A program made the position numbers and the translations under genes. The notes under the pieces were generated by a model. It was not told the DNA's origin. It saw only the letters and a list, made by a program, of their open reading frames with translations, and made no database searches. A stretch of DNA of 44,258 nt from a virus. Positions 10,333-18,618 of this stretch are shown here, in pieces (the first letter of the stretch is position 1; each line of letters begins with the position of its first letter). Where the stretch lies: IMG/VR virus record IMGVR_UViG_3300010367_000184, positions 1-44,258 of that record; one strand, given 5' to 3'.

Positions 10333-12666
10333 CTAATCCCAATTAGTATCCGTATATATGTTAGTAGAAATTAAAGTCATTGGCAATGGTTGGGTTTGAA
10401 GAATATAATAATGTTTTAACCGTTCCGTTGAATCTTCATATGTTTGCCAATTGCTTCCCGTAAAAAGAGGAACTGGCCTATCTGTAATTTGCCCAGTTTC
10501 CCTGAATTGGATCTCGGTCGTGGTGTAGGGGCTTGTTCCAAACCGACAACCGAGAGAATTCCAAAATCGTAAATGAACTTGTTGGATGACTTTTTGGTCG
10601 TTAATAGCGGGACCGCCTTTTTTATCTGGGGCTAAAGCTAAAGATTTGATGATTCCATTATACTGCAATCCTACATTAATAACAGAGGACTGTTTGATCA
10701 AAGTTATAATTCCGTTCACAACAGTTTGACTAGGATAGATTGCGCCGTCATTCTGAACAGCCACAGTTTGTCCTTCCAGCCAACCAAGATTAGACACTAT
10801 ATTCGTTGTCAAAAACCAAGAGCCTGATGGAATAAGTTCCACAGAATCGAATGCGACAAGAATGGTTCCTGTAACTTGGGTAGGACTTACATAAGCATCA
10901 ATTTGGAATCTTCCCCCGCCATTACCAGTAGAATCATATTCCTTCCAAATTTGTCGTCCAACCATATTAGTCGTAAATATATTTGCAGAAGAGATAAAAA
11001 CAACTCCCGTGGTTCCTTCTGTCAATGCCCCTATTCCTGGAGTTACTGAGACATTCAAATCAATCCCAATTTGCCGTCCATCATAACTTCCGGCTGAATC
11101 CATAAAAACCGCTGTCTTCTGTTTCTCATATAAAGCATTTTCATATCGTTTTAAATCATCAGTTTTATTATTAATTCCTGTAAAAAATTCTAACGGGTCT
11201 GGAAAAACTGGATAATCTACCAAATTTTCGACATACCGAACCACATGCCCATTTATAGTGCGCTTTGTAACAAAAGTAATCTGGTCTGTACCGGTTAATC
11301 TTGGTGTGCTACACACCGCTTCCGTCACGGCATTTGCCAACCTATGCCTCGACCACCCATATTTCTGTTCTTTATCGTTGTGGGCCAGCGTCACAACTGC
11401 CCCATCATGTCTTACAAACCAGAGTATTTCTGGATTCCCTGATTGATTGGCAATAGATTTAAATCCCCCGATGAGGAGTTGATCGGCAACAAGGGTTTTA
11501 TCAACTGCTTCATACCCATTCACCAAATAATTGTATTGTATCTCCCGTAGAATGTTTGTTCCTCGCTCAACATAAAGCATATAAGAACCGATGGGGATAG
11601 GTTTTAATAACGCCGCTCCATAGTTACATACCCCTTGCGCCGTGATAGCGGTTGGGGTTATCGCTTGCTGATCAGTAGCTCCATAAATCCGGCGAACAGA
11701 AGAAAAAGTACCGCAGACAATATACTGAGTAGTGTTAGACAGCCAACGAATACTATCAACTTTACCGTTAATTGGAGCAAGAGTAAAAGTAACGGAATCA
11801 GTGGCGAGAGTACCATTAGTAAAATCGTCGTAACGGCTATTACCCTTAGAATCTGGCCCATTTGAGGCCCATATTGTTTCAGGATATGCGGCAGATCCAC
11901 CATACATTAATCTCCCATCGGATGTAAAAGTAATTGCTCCCGGATAATTTCCATTGGTAAAAGGGTCATTTGTTCTTGGAAAAGTCGGTAAAGTCCAATT
12001 CGTATCTGAAGTTCGTGTTAGTTTTCTAGGAGCGTATCCTCTATGAACGAGATACATAACATCCGCATTTTGAGCGTACTGTATTTCAAAGAGATCGTCA
12101 ACAATATAAGGGGTAGGAATTTCATAAATCCGTTCCGCTTCTCCTCCTGTAGTATAAACCCCAAAAGAAGTAGAATCAATAGGGATACCGAATACATCTG
12201 TTATATTATAATGATCCGCATCGATAATATGAACAATATAAGAGGGGCCATTAATCTGGGTCATTCCTTTGACTGAATCTATAAAGACTTCATCTCCGTT
12301 CGAATATCCATGTCCGATATCTGTCACAACCGCCGGGTTACTATTCGTAATATGTGTAATGGTTGTCGGATTTTGTGTAATGATTCCTCCATTCGTGTAG
12401 AACCTGAAAAACCCCGGTGTTGCCTCGATTGTGTAAGTTTGCACGTCACTGAATGCGAATGGTATAAGTACCGCCGGGTTGTTAAGTCTTGTGTGATGAA
12501 TGTAAACTGTACCGGGCCTAAATGATAAAGGGCCTTGAGGCAATGCAATGCAATTCTCAGCCCATTCCACCACCGATTGATAAAGCGGTAGATCATTCCG
12601 TGCGCAGGCTTTCTGTGATACTTCGCCATTTGAAAAATCCGTCTTTAATCCATTTGTAATCGTCAT
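10333..12666 (-). CDS. Tail tubular protein B (T7 gp12-like nozzle)
   Basis: 777 residues. The N-terminus shows the family signature: a start near NGLKTDFSNGEVSQKA followed by ENCIALPQGPLSFRPGT, as in T7 gp12 and other podoviral stabilisation/nozzle proteins. The rest is beta-rich, as expected for the propeller-like tail nozzle. Its start overlaps the tail tube A stop by 4 nt (ATGA). It forms the lower part of the short tail that holds the DNA in and docks the fibres. Confidence 0.88.
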   Translation of the reverse strand: MTITNGLKTDFSNGEVSQKACARNDLPLYQSVVEWAENCIALPQGPLSFRPGTVYIHHTRLNNPAVLIPFAFSDVQTYTIEATPGFFRFYTNGGIITQNPTTITHITNSNPAVVTDIGHGYSNGDEVFIDSVKGMTQINGPSYIVHIIDADHYNITDVFGIPIDSTSFGVYTTGGEAERIYEIPTPYIVDDLFEIQYAQNADVMYLVHRGYAPRKLTRTSDTNWTLPTFPRTNDPFTNGNYPGAITFTSDGRLMYGGSAAYPETIWASNGPDSKGNSRYDDFTNGTLATDSVTFTLAPINGKVDSIRWLSNTTQYIVCGTFSSVRRIYGATDQQAITPTAITAQGVCNYGAALLKPIPIGSYMLYVERGTNILREIQYNYLVNGYEAVDKTLVADQLLIGGFKSIANQSGNPEILWFVRHDGAVVTLAHNDKEQKYGWSRHRLANAVTEAVCSTPRLTGTDQITFVTKRTINGHVVRYVENLVDYPVFPDPLEFFTGINNKTDDLKRYENALYEKQKTAVFMDSAGSYDGRQIGIDLNVSVTPGIGALTEGTTGVVFISSANIFTTNMVGRQIWKEYDSTGNGGGRFQIDAYVSPTQVTGTILVAFDSVELIPSGSWFLTTNIVSNLGWLEGQTVAVQNDGAIYPSQTVVNGIITLIKQSSVINVGLQYNGIIKSLALAPDKKGGPAINDQKVIQQVHLRFWNSLGCRFGTSPYTTTEIQFRETGQITDRPVPLFTGSNWQTYEDSTERLKHYYILQTQPLPMTLISTNIYTDTNWD

Positions 12667-13382
12667 ACATAGTTTACCCAGAATACGCCATCGGGGGATT
12701 CTGTAAATTCCAAGCCGATAATTCTTGCTCTAAGGGCTTGGGAATGATCAATTCTTTTTGGCTTTTTGTCCTGCGCGTTAACTCCAATAGCTTTGGGAAG
12801 TTCTAATTGCAGTTGTTTTTCCAACAATTCCACTTTAGAACTTTGCCCTGTGATTTTACTAGCTGTCGCCATGGCAAGCTTAAGAGATATAATCCTCACA
12901 AAAAGAGGGTCGAATAAAGAAACATCCGTTATATTCTTAACATACCGTAAAAGTAAAGGTGGAGGTGCGCATGGTCCGGATGGAGCGGGCGGACCTGAAC
13001 ATAATGGAGGAACGTTAAACCACCCATCGCCCCACATATTAGGCCCCCAAGGGTTCACATAAATTTCATCTGCAATATAGTCGTAAGCCTCGAATCGCGT
13101 CCAATATTTAGACCCGATTGATATTATACGGATTAGATCATTCGGTACTCTATACTTGAACTTGAAATCAGGAGCGCCACTTCCAGTTGAGGCAAGTTCA
13201 GATGATCCTTTAGACCAATGCCAAATATATTCACGAAGTAATCCTTGCCGAATAAGGTCATAGTGTCTCGCCATAATGACTTCATTCGGGGATTGGGGAG
13301 TTTCAATACTAGCAATATCGGCCCTTTGACTCAAATGGTCAAGGGCCAAATTGCATATATCGACAGGACTTGTGGGGTACAT
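12663..13382 (-). CDS. Tail tubular protein A (T7 gp11-like adaptor)
   Basis: 239 residues starting MYPTSPVDICNLALDHL. The pattern ICNLALDHL ... RHYDLIRQGLLREYIWHWS followed by YRVPNDLIRI is the common signature of gp11-like head-to-tail adaptors. It should form the dodecameric ring between portal and nozzle. A Pro/Gly-rich loop (PPLCSGPPAPSGPCAPPP, ~125-142) is unusual and looks like a lineage-specific insertion. Confidence 0.88.
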   Translation of the reverse strand: MYPTSPVDICNLALDHLSQRADIASIETPQSPNEVIMARHYDLIRQGLLREYIWHWSKGSSELASTGSGAPDFKFKYRVPNDLIRIISIGSKYWTRFEAYDYIADEIYVNPWGPNMWGDGWFNVPPLCSGPPAPSGPCAPPPLLLRYVKNITDVSLFDPLFVRIISLKLAMATASKITGQSSKVELLEKQLQLELPKAIGVNAQDKKPKRIDHSQALRARIIGLEFTESPDGVFWVNYV

Positions 13383-13396
13383 AGTCCCTCAGATTT

Positions 13397-13942
13397 CTAG
13401 CCCGCGATACGGACTAATTCCACATCAACTAAAATAGTTCCGCCGCCTGTGCCAATAACATCCGCTGTAATACAGAGGTCTACGGCTAACCAGGGTTTGG
13501 AAACATCGAATGTTTGATTTACCAGTGTATAAATGGGTTCCGTTCGTTGGAGCAATGAAAGATCTTGCGCACCGTCTAGAGCATTCTGATAAGAATGCGC
13601 CGTTGATAAATCCAACCCGGAAGCAAGCACGTTATCGAATCCTGCGGTCAAGTTGAAATCAGGGCCATAGAACCCAACATCGAAACTTGTGCCCCCAGTA
13701 ATCGCCGTATTTGCGATCTTGATGGATTTTACAAATGCCTGCAAAGTTATGTCATTAAATACCCGGTAAACGGAACCATTAGAATCAGTTGCTCCAACCG
13801 TCACCAATTGGCGCATTGTGAGAACTTCAGCGCCATAACCAGAGAAATAGGCGAGTTCTCTATTTGAATGGCCTACCGGGCTGAGGATACCACTTTTCTT
13901 GTCTTCTGTAATGACGCTTGCGTATTCGTTAACTACTGCCAT
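13397..13942 (-). CDS. Putative head decoration / cement protein (181 aa)
   Basis: Lies directly after the major capsid gene (18-base gap) and before tail tube A, where BPP-1-type phages carry their jellyroll cement protein (Bbp16). The sequence is beta-rich, with long stretches of alternating hydrophobic residues (TLQAFVKSIKIANTAITGG; ending GGTILVDVELVRIAG), and no membrane segment. The function is inferred from position and secondary-structure character. Confidence 0.6.
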   Translation of the reverse strand: MAVVNEYASVITEDKKSGILSPVGHSNRELAYFSGYGAEVLTMRQLVTVGATDSNGSVYRVFNDITLQAFVKSIKIANTAITGGTSFDVGFYGPDFNLTAGFDNVLASGLDLSTAHSYQNALDGAQDLSLLQRTEPIYTLVNQTFDVSKPWLAVDLCITADVIGTGGGTILVDVELVRIAG

Positions 13943-13960
13943 TTTTCTTCATCCTTCTGC

Positions 13961-14890
13961 TTACGAAACTGTAGTTAACAGCTTCATTACGTGACGACCA
14001 TCCATACGAAGGAAATTATAACGCATATAGGTTCTGATCCTCCAAGTTTGGTGGCGGGTAGGGTCTCTGTCAACAATGGTATCAAGTTCATTCTGCACAT
14101 AGAACCTCATGCCCTTATTTGTGCATACAAACCCAGTTCTTACTCCACCGAATACGGGAAGAATCGGGTCAGGAACCAACGCGCCAGAACCGAATCTAAT
14201 ACCTTGGATTCCCGCAAATTTTTGAATTTCACCAGCATCGATTGTATCTTCTGCGGTATAATCACCTGATGTCAGTTCAATCTCGGACATGAACTGCGTG
14301 TTCATAACACCGTCGTATGACAAAAAGATGTTAACTCCATCACCTTCGTTTATGGCTTCGTTATCGATTAAGGATTCTTTGATGGCTAGTAAACCTTGAT
14401 AAGTTGCCCCACCTGTCATATCGATAACCGTTCCCATATCCGCAGACCAAGCAAGAGTGGAAAGATTCGCTTCATTTGGGCCTACTGTTACGGGGGCGAA
14501 CATCGCAGTGACCGCATCAATGTCTAATTTACGGTTAAACGCCTCAACCTGACGTTTCGCTAATTCTCCAGTGGGGTCCATGAAGGACTCTTGAATGTCT
14601 TTGTCATCTACAAATTCAACAGAAACTTTAGTTTTTGTCGAGATCCAACGATCGTCCCATTTTGTTTCACGTGTAGGAACAATAGGCGAGAACCTCTCAT
14701 CCAGGTCAACAGGCAAGCCTTCGGAAAAAATCCTGGGAACCCTCATTAATTTACCTTTATTGTCCGTTCCAAAGGGACGACGATCCATAAATCTCTCACA
14801 ACGAAATTTCGTTTGAAAGAAAATCTCTTGAAGTTGGGTATCAAATTTCGTTAAAGCTGTTGCGTCAGCATAACTTCCACCAATTGTCAT
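13961..14890 (-). CDS. Major capsid protein
   Basis: 309 residues of HK97-fold type judged by length, place after the scaffold gene and features such as FDTQLQEIFFQTKFRCERF, the basic/acidic loop DDRWISTKTKVSVEFVDDKD and the C-terminal FVCTNKGMRFYVQNEL. It resembles BPP-1-like (Bbp17-type) capsid proteins. The SD GGAG is 11 bases before ATG 14890 and adjoins an 11-bp inverted repeat in the leader, with a promoter-like sequence further up. This suggests the gene has extra transcription of its own for high expression. Confidence 0.85.
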   Translation of the reverse strand: MTIGGSYADATALTKFDTQLQEIFFQTKFRCERFMDRRPFGTDNKGKLMRVPRIFSEGLPVDLDERFSPIVPTRETKWDDRWISTKTKVSVEFVDDKDIQESFMDPTGELAKRQVEAFNRKLDIDAVTAMFAPVTVGPNEANLSTLAWSADMGTVIDMTGGATYQGLLAIKESLIDNEAINEGDGVNIFLSYDGVMNTQFMSEIELTSGDYTAEDTIDAGEIQKFAGIQGIRFGSGALVPDPILPVFGGVRTGFVCTNKGMRFYVQNELDTIVDRDPTRHQTWRIRTYMRYNFLRMDGRHVMKLLTTVS

Positions 14891-14901
14891 AGCAATAAAT
14901 C

Positions 14902-14946
14902 TCCGTTCACATAACTACACAATTTGCGCTCCCCGATGTGAACGGA
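14902..14946 (-). promoter_or_regulatory. Perfect 11-bp inverted repeat in the capsid mRNA leader
   Basis: TCCGTTCACAT at 14902-14912 is the exact reverse complement of 14936-14946, with a 23-base loop. On the leftward transcript the hairpin ends at the GGAG that serves as the ribosome site of the major capsid gene. It may modulate translation, stabilise or process the capsid mRNA, or bind a protein. No run of U follows, so it is not a typical terminator. Confidence 0.6.
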
Positions 14947-14956
14947 CGCTACTATA

Positions 14957-14985
14957 TGTTTATCATTAAATTACGCTATTGTCAA
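14957..14985 (-). promoter_or_regulatory. Putative sigma70-type promoter for the capsid gene
   Basis: On the minus strand there is a consensus-perfect -35 box TTGACA (14985-14980), a 17-base spacer and a -10-like TAAACA (14962-14957), between the end of the scaffold gene and the capsid start. The -10 matches only partly. It would give extra capsid transcript inside the late unit. Confidence 0.45.
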
Positions 14986-14988
14986 GGA

Positions 14989-15978
14989 TTATGTATAAGA
15001 AGGATCGATCTTTCTAAATTTAGCCGCATTTTCAGAAGCAAGCCGAACTGCTTCTTTAGCGATCGCATGGCGCGGATGAAATGGATTTTTATACTCTTCT
15101 GCTGCCATAGCTTTCACTAACGCATCTTTAGCACTTATTGCATCGTTAGCCTCGTTATAACTATTAAGGTTTTTCGGAATAGTATCCTCTTTACCATACT
15201 TCTGTTTTACAGAATAAATAGTTCCTGCCACGAGTGCCAAAGCTTCTGCTGATAAAGTAGGAAGGTGTTTTTTTAGATTCTCCGGAGTTTCTTTTGCAAT
15301 ATATTCTCTGGCAGCTGATTCTACTTTATCCCTATCAGAACCAAATTCTTGTGTAAAAACTTTATCAAAATCTGCGTCCATTTGCTTTTGCGATTCTAAT
15401 TGTTGCGTTTGCAGTTGGGTATGGTAAGAATCCGCCACTTCTAATTGTTGTTTGTTATACGCTTCCATTAACGAAGACATTTGCCGCTTTGTAATTCCTG
15501 CAACTCTAGCCGCTTCCAAAATCCCTTGAGTTAATTTTGGGTCATAAGATTGTTCAATATACTCTTTCAAATGGGGCTTATCCTCTGGGACCGTTGGTTT
15601 GATATCCCCATAAACTGAAATATCTTTTGGTTGAATTGATTGAACCCATTTATCCCATTCTTCTTTAGGAGCATCGTCTCCGGGCATTCCTGCGGGGCGT
15701 TTTCCAAGAAGGGTTTGCAATCCATCAAATTGCTTCCATACTTCTGTTTGGGGATTTTCAGCTTCCAATAGAGTTTTAATATAGGGTTTATCTCTATATT
15801 CTTGGGGAATAGAAGACGAAAAATCATTCCCACCTGAAGGTGGTGGAGTTGGTGCGGGCGACGGTTGTGGACTGAGTGACGGTTCTGGTGTAGGGGATGG
15901 TGTGTTTCCAGCACCCCCTGATCCATCGCCGCCGCCTTCATTAAAACAATAAAATCGTTTAACAAATGAATTTCGCAT
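14989..15978 (-). CDS. Putative scaffolding protein
   Basis: 329 residues. A Gly/Ser/Pro-rich, low-complexity N-terminus (PSPTPEPSLSPQPSPAPTP near 29-47) is followed by a mainly helical, charged body ending in a basic tail, and it sits just before the major capsid gene. This is the usual character of podoviral scaffolds, which fill the procapsid and leave before packaging. ATG 15978 overlaps the upstream stop (TAATG). No protease domain was seen. Confidence 0.75.
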   Translation of the reverse strand: MRNSFVKRFYCFNEGGGDGSGGAGNTPSPTPEPSLSPQPSPAPTPPPSGGNDFSSSIPQEYRDKPYIKTLLEAENPQTEVWKQFDGLQTLLGKRPAGMPGDDAPKEEWDKWVQSIQPKDISVYGDIKPTVPEDKPHLKEYIEQSYDPKLTQGILEAARVAGITKRQMSSLMEAYNKQQLEVADSYHTQLQTQQLESQKQMDADFDKVFTQEFGSDRDKVESAAREYIAKETPENLKKHLPTLSAEALALVAGTIYSVKQKYGKEDTIPKNLNSYNEANDAISAKDALVKAMAAEEYKNPFHPRHAIAKEAVRLASENAAKFRKIDPSYT

Positions 15979-16367
15979 TAGTCAAGATCCTTTTCTATTT
16001 TATTACGGTTTTGTAAACTTAAATTTCTTCTGAGTTCAACCCAGAGTTTTCGTCTGGACTCTTCCCAGATAATGTTGTCATGGCTAAACTGTCCATTCGG
16101 TAAAACAGAGATGGTAGTATCTTTAAACCCGCATTGGGAGACGAGATATCTAAACAGCTGTTCCCCATCATCGGTGTTGGCAATCCGGTTAAATAGCTCG
16201 GCCCGTATTTCAGCATCATTCTTTACCTTTTCGATTGTGGGGCTTTTTTCTTTTGTAATTCTTTTATAGGTACGAGGATCGTCAAAATACCCTTCTTCCA
16301 TAATTCGTATATACTCTTCATCCGATATATCAAATAATTGTCCCGTTATAGGGCATCTATAATCCAT
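15978..16367 (-). CDS. Bbp19-like head protein (129 aa)
   Basis: Between portal and scaffold. Residues ~60-115 carry the pattern expected of the Bbp19-like phage domain: LFNRIANTDDGEQLFRYLV, an aromatic/Gly turn, then a charged helix WEESRRKLWVELRRN. Its function in related phages is unknown to me; the place suggests head assembly. Translation is coupled to the scaffold by a one-base overlap. Confidence 0.6.
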   Translation of the reverse strand: MDYRCPITGQLFDISDEEYIRIMEEGYFDDPRTYKRITKEKSPTIEKVKNDAEIRAELFNRIANTDDGEQLFRYLVSQCGFKDTTISVLPNGQFSHDNIIWEESRRKLWVELRRNLSLQNRNKIEKDLD

Positions 16368-16376
16368 GAGATCCTC

Positions 16377-18155
16377 CTATTTTGGTTGCATGGACTGAGC
16401 GGCTTGACCCGCGTTTTTGGCTACATTAGATCCTTGCTCCATCATTTGCATTTGTTGAGCTTGTTGCTGTTGCTGTTGCCGGAGTTGTCTTGCTTTCTGG
16501 ATAGCTTCTTGGGATTTCATCATTTGGCTAGGAGCGCCTGACAATTCTGCAATGCGCGAAATCGTGTAGTCAAAATCGATGCCGTCTAATATCTCTGGGT
16601 TTATATTTGCAAGAGGTTCTACTGCTTGCAAGACTGTAGTAATCCCTTGCAATTCTTCCGCTTGACGTATCCTGGATGCCGGGGATGTGAAGATAATTTT
16701 ATAAAGTTCTTCACCTTTTTTCATTTTGTCCACTAAAATATCCGGGATATAATAGGGTTCCCTACCAGATGCCATTACCATCATCTCTTCCGGGCTGCCT
16801 GGGATAACCCCTAGCATTCCTTTTGCAAAAAGAATGTTGAATGTTCGTTCGATGCAAGGCTCTAAAATTTCTTTTTCTTGCCTAGAATAAACCGTATTCA
16901 ATGATTGCCCGCGTAACCCGTTTCGAATATTCGCTTCTTGAGCAGTCATTTCTTGAGTATTATTCAAATCCATGATCCTGTCTTGGAAAAAGAAGTCTTT
17001 AACATATTGAGTCAATTCCGTGACGCGTTGGTACGCCCACTTCGGGTCATTCACATCAATCGTCATCTCGATGGGCTTTCGGTTTTTATCTGCATTAAAT
17101 CCACTATCTGATATAACATTGATACCATGAGCGGATAAATCTACGGTATCATTTCCGATTAGTGAATTTTCCACTACATTTACAGGAGGATAAAGCAGTT
17201 TTTCCGCCGCTTGAATAAGATCAAACCGCCATTGATTTAACTCCCGGATAGACGCGAGCCCTAACATGCCTGGGGACCTGCCATATTTTTCATGAAGCAC
17301 ATGCCAGAACCTTCCTACAAACACTGGTAATTCTTTATACCCACTGTTTTTAAGCATCCTATTTCTGGTTCTATCAACGTGAACGGAAGCATAAGGCATA
17401 TCCTTTGCTGCTCTAGAGTCGAGATTATAGTACTTTCTAGGCTCAATTGCAATAATAACCTCATGATTCCGAGTATTATCAGTCGGGGTTAAATCGGATA
17501 CTTGATCAAACTTACGTTCTTCATCCGTAAACGAGTCGTCTCCGTATTCCTTGTAGATCTCCCATAGGGTCATCCACCGCCTAATATACACTGTGTCAAC
17601 AGCCCCATTAGCATCGATATCAATAAAAATATCCCTAGCCGATACAGCTCTATAGATGACAGGGGATTTAGGATCATCAGATTCTTCAACGAATATTCCA
17701 CTGGTCCCCAAGGCACCTTGTTCGACCATATACTCTTCAAAAGTCGTAAGGAAGCCTGATTTTGGATTATCCATAACTTCTGCAATTCTTTTTGTAACAA
17801 ACTCATAATATTTTTTTACCTCATCTGAATATTCACCTGAGTTTTCCATTTCTAAAGGAACTGTAATCTTAAAACTCTTCGCCCCATTAGGCCATAACGC
17901 CCCGACATGGGAAGCTGCCATCAACATATTGGCATTCATGGCAGTCTCATCAAAAATAAAAGCATCAAATAAATCCTGGGGAAGAAGCTTAATCTGAGTC
18001 ATAAAATGGCGTCTTCCAAGAATATACCGCGCTAGAATATCATAAAGAGCAAACCATGGGCTCTTCTCTTTTCGCAAAGTCTCAAAACGTTTGCAGACTC
18101 TCATTATGATGTCTGGATCAGCTTCTGGCGTACTTCCGAATTTTATACTGAACAT
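16377..18155 (-). CDS. Portal / head-to-tail connector protein
   Basis: 592 residues, the usual length of podoviral connectors. The pattern of a long helical N-terminus with RFETLRKEKSPWFALYDIL, the MVEQGALGTSGIFVEE segment, the stem region and a Gln/Met-rich C-terminal tail (RQLRQQQQQQAQQMQMMEQG) fits the head-tail connector family (BPP-1 Bbp18, T7 gp8 type). It forms the ring through which DNA enters and leaves, and it is the docking site for the terminase encoded just upstream. Confidence 0.88.
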   Translation of the reverse strand: MFSIKFGSTPEADPDIIMRVCKRFETLRKEKSPWFALYDILARYILGRRHFMTQIKLLPQDLFDAFIFDETAMNANMLMAASHVGALWPNGAKSFKITVPLEMENSGEYSDEVKKYYEFVTKRIAEVMDNPKSGFLTTFEEYMVEQGALGTSGIFVEESDDPKSPVIYRAVSARDIFIDIDANGAVDTVYIRRWMTLWEIYKEYGDDSFTDEERKFDQVSDLTPTDNTRNHEVIIAIEPRKYYNLDSRAAKDMPYASVHVDRTRNRMLKNSGYKELPVFVGRFWHVLHEKYGRSPGMLGLASIRELNQWRFDLIQAAEKLLYPPVNVVENSLIGNDTVDLSAHGINVISDSGFNADKNRKPIEMTIDVNDPKWAYQRVTELTQYVKDFFFQDRIMDLNNTQEMTAQEANIRNGLRGQSLNTVYSRQEKEILEPCIERTFNILFAKGMLGVIPGSPEEMMVMASGREPYYIPDILVDKMKKGEELYKIIFTSPASRIRQAEELQGITTVLQAVEPLANINPEILDGIDFDYTISRIAELSGAPSQMMKSQEAIQKARQLRQQQQQQAQQMQMMEQGSNVAKNAGQAAQSMQPK

Positions 18156-18167
18156 TATATGCCTCTC

Positions 18168-18353
18168 TTATTGAGCTTGATACCCAAGAAGGTTTTGTCT
18201 GGCAGAGCCAAGAACAGTTCCGTTCAATGCTGGGTTATTCTGAAGAGATTGCCCCGCTCCGATAACCGCCCCATTCGCAGAAGATAGCGGCGTTGGTAGG
18301 GGCGCTGGTGCTAGTGTTTTTGGTGCAGAAGGCTTTTTAAACAATCCAGATAT
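18168..18353 (-). CDS. Small hypothetical protein, start codon uncertain (possible AUA)
   Basis: The open frame runs from TTG 18365 to 18168 and contains no ATG. The TTG is almost on top of its upstream AAGGA. The ATA at 18353 lies 5 bases after GGAG and would give (M)SGLFKKPSAPKTLAPAP, a natural-looking N-terminus; a TTG at 18344 is the other choice. The product is ~60 residues, Pro/Ala-rich at first and Asn/Gln-rich later, without a membrane segment. It lies between the 81-residue gene and the portal, in the tight packing of the late unit. Function unknown. Confidence 0.5.
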   Translation of the reverse strand: MSGLFKKPSAPKTLAPAPLPTPLSSANGAVIGAGQSLQNNPALNGTVLGSARQNLLGYQAQ

Positions 18354-18371
18354 ATTACACTCCAATCCTTT

Positions 18372-18617
18372 CTATTGAGATCCAATTAATGCATTACGCT
18401 TACTAGTCTGCCCCTGGGATAAAAGTCCTTGTGGAGTTGTATTCACTAAAGAAGCTGCTTTCGCATCTCCTCCGGGGTTTGTAGAATTATCTTGTTCTAC
18501 TAATGGGGTTGGAAGTTTTGCAGGGGGAGCTTGTTTATTCATTGCGGCCGCGCCAATAGTTCCCGCCGCGCCTACTCCGGCAGCGATCAAAGGAATAAAG
18601 GGAATGACTGGGGCCAT
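18372..18617 (-). CDS. Small protein with N-terminal hydrophobic segment (81 aa)
   Basis: Residues 2-26 (PVIPFIPLIAAGVGAAGTIG...) form one Ala/Gly/Ile-rich hydrophobic helix; the rest is polar with Pro, Gln and Ser. It starts one base after the TerL stop (TAATATG). One transmembrane segment with an N-out/C-in tail would be compatible with a pinholin or small virion membrane protein, but the place next to the portal speaks for a structural role. Function not recognised. Confidence 0.55.
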   Translation of the reverse strand: MAPVIPFIPLIAAGVGAAGTIGAAAMNKQAPPAKLPTPLVEQDNSTNPGGDAKAASLVNTTPQGLLSQGQTSKRNALIGSQ

Positions 18618-18618
18618 A

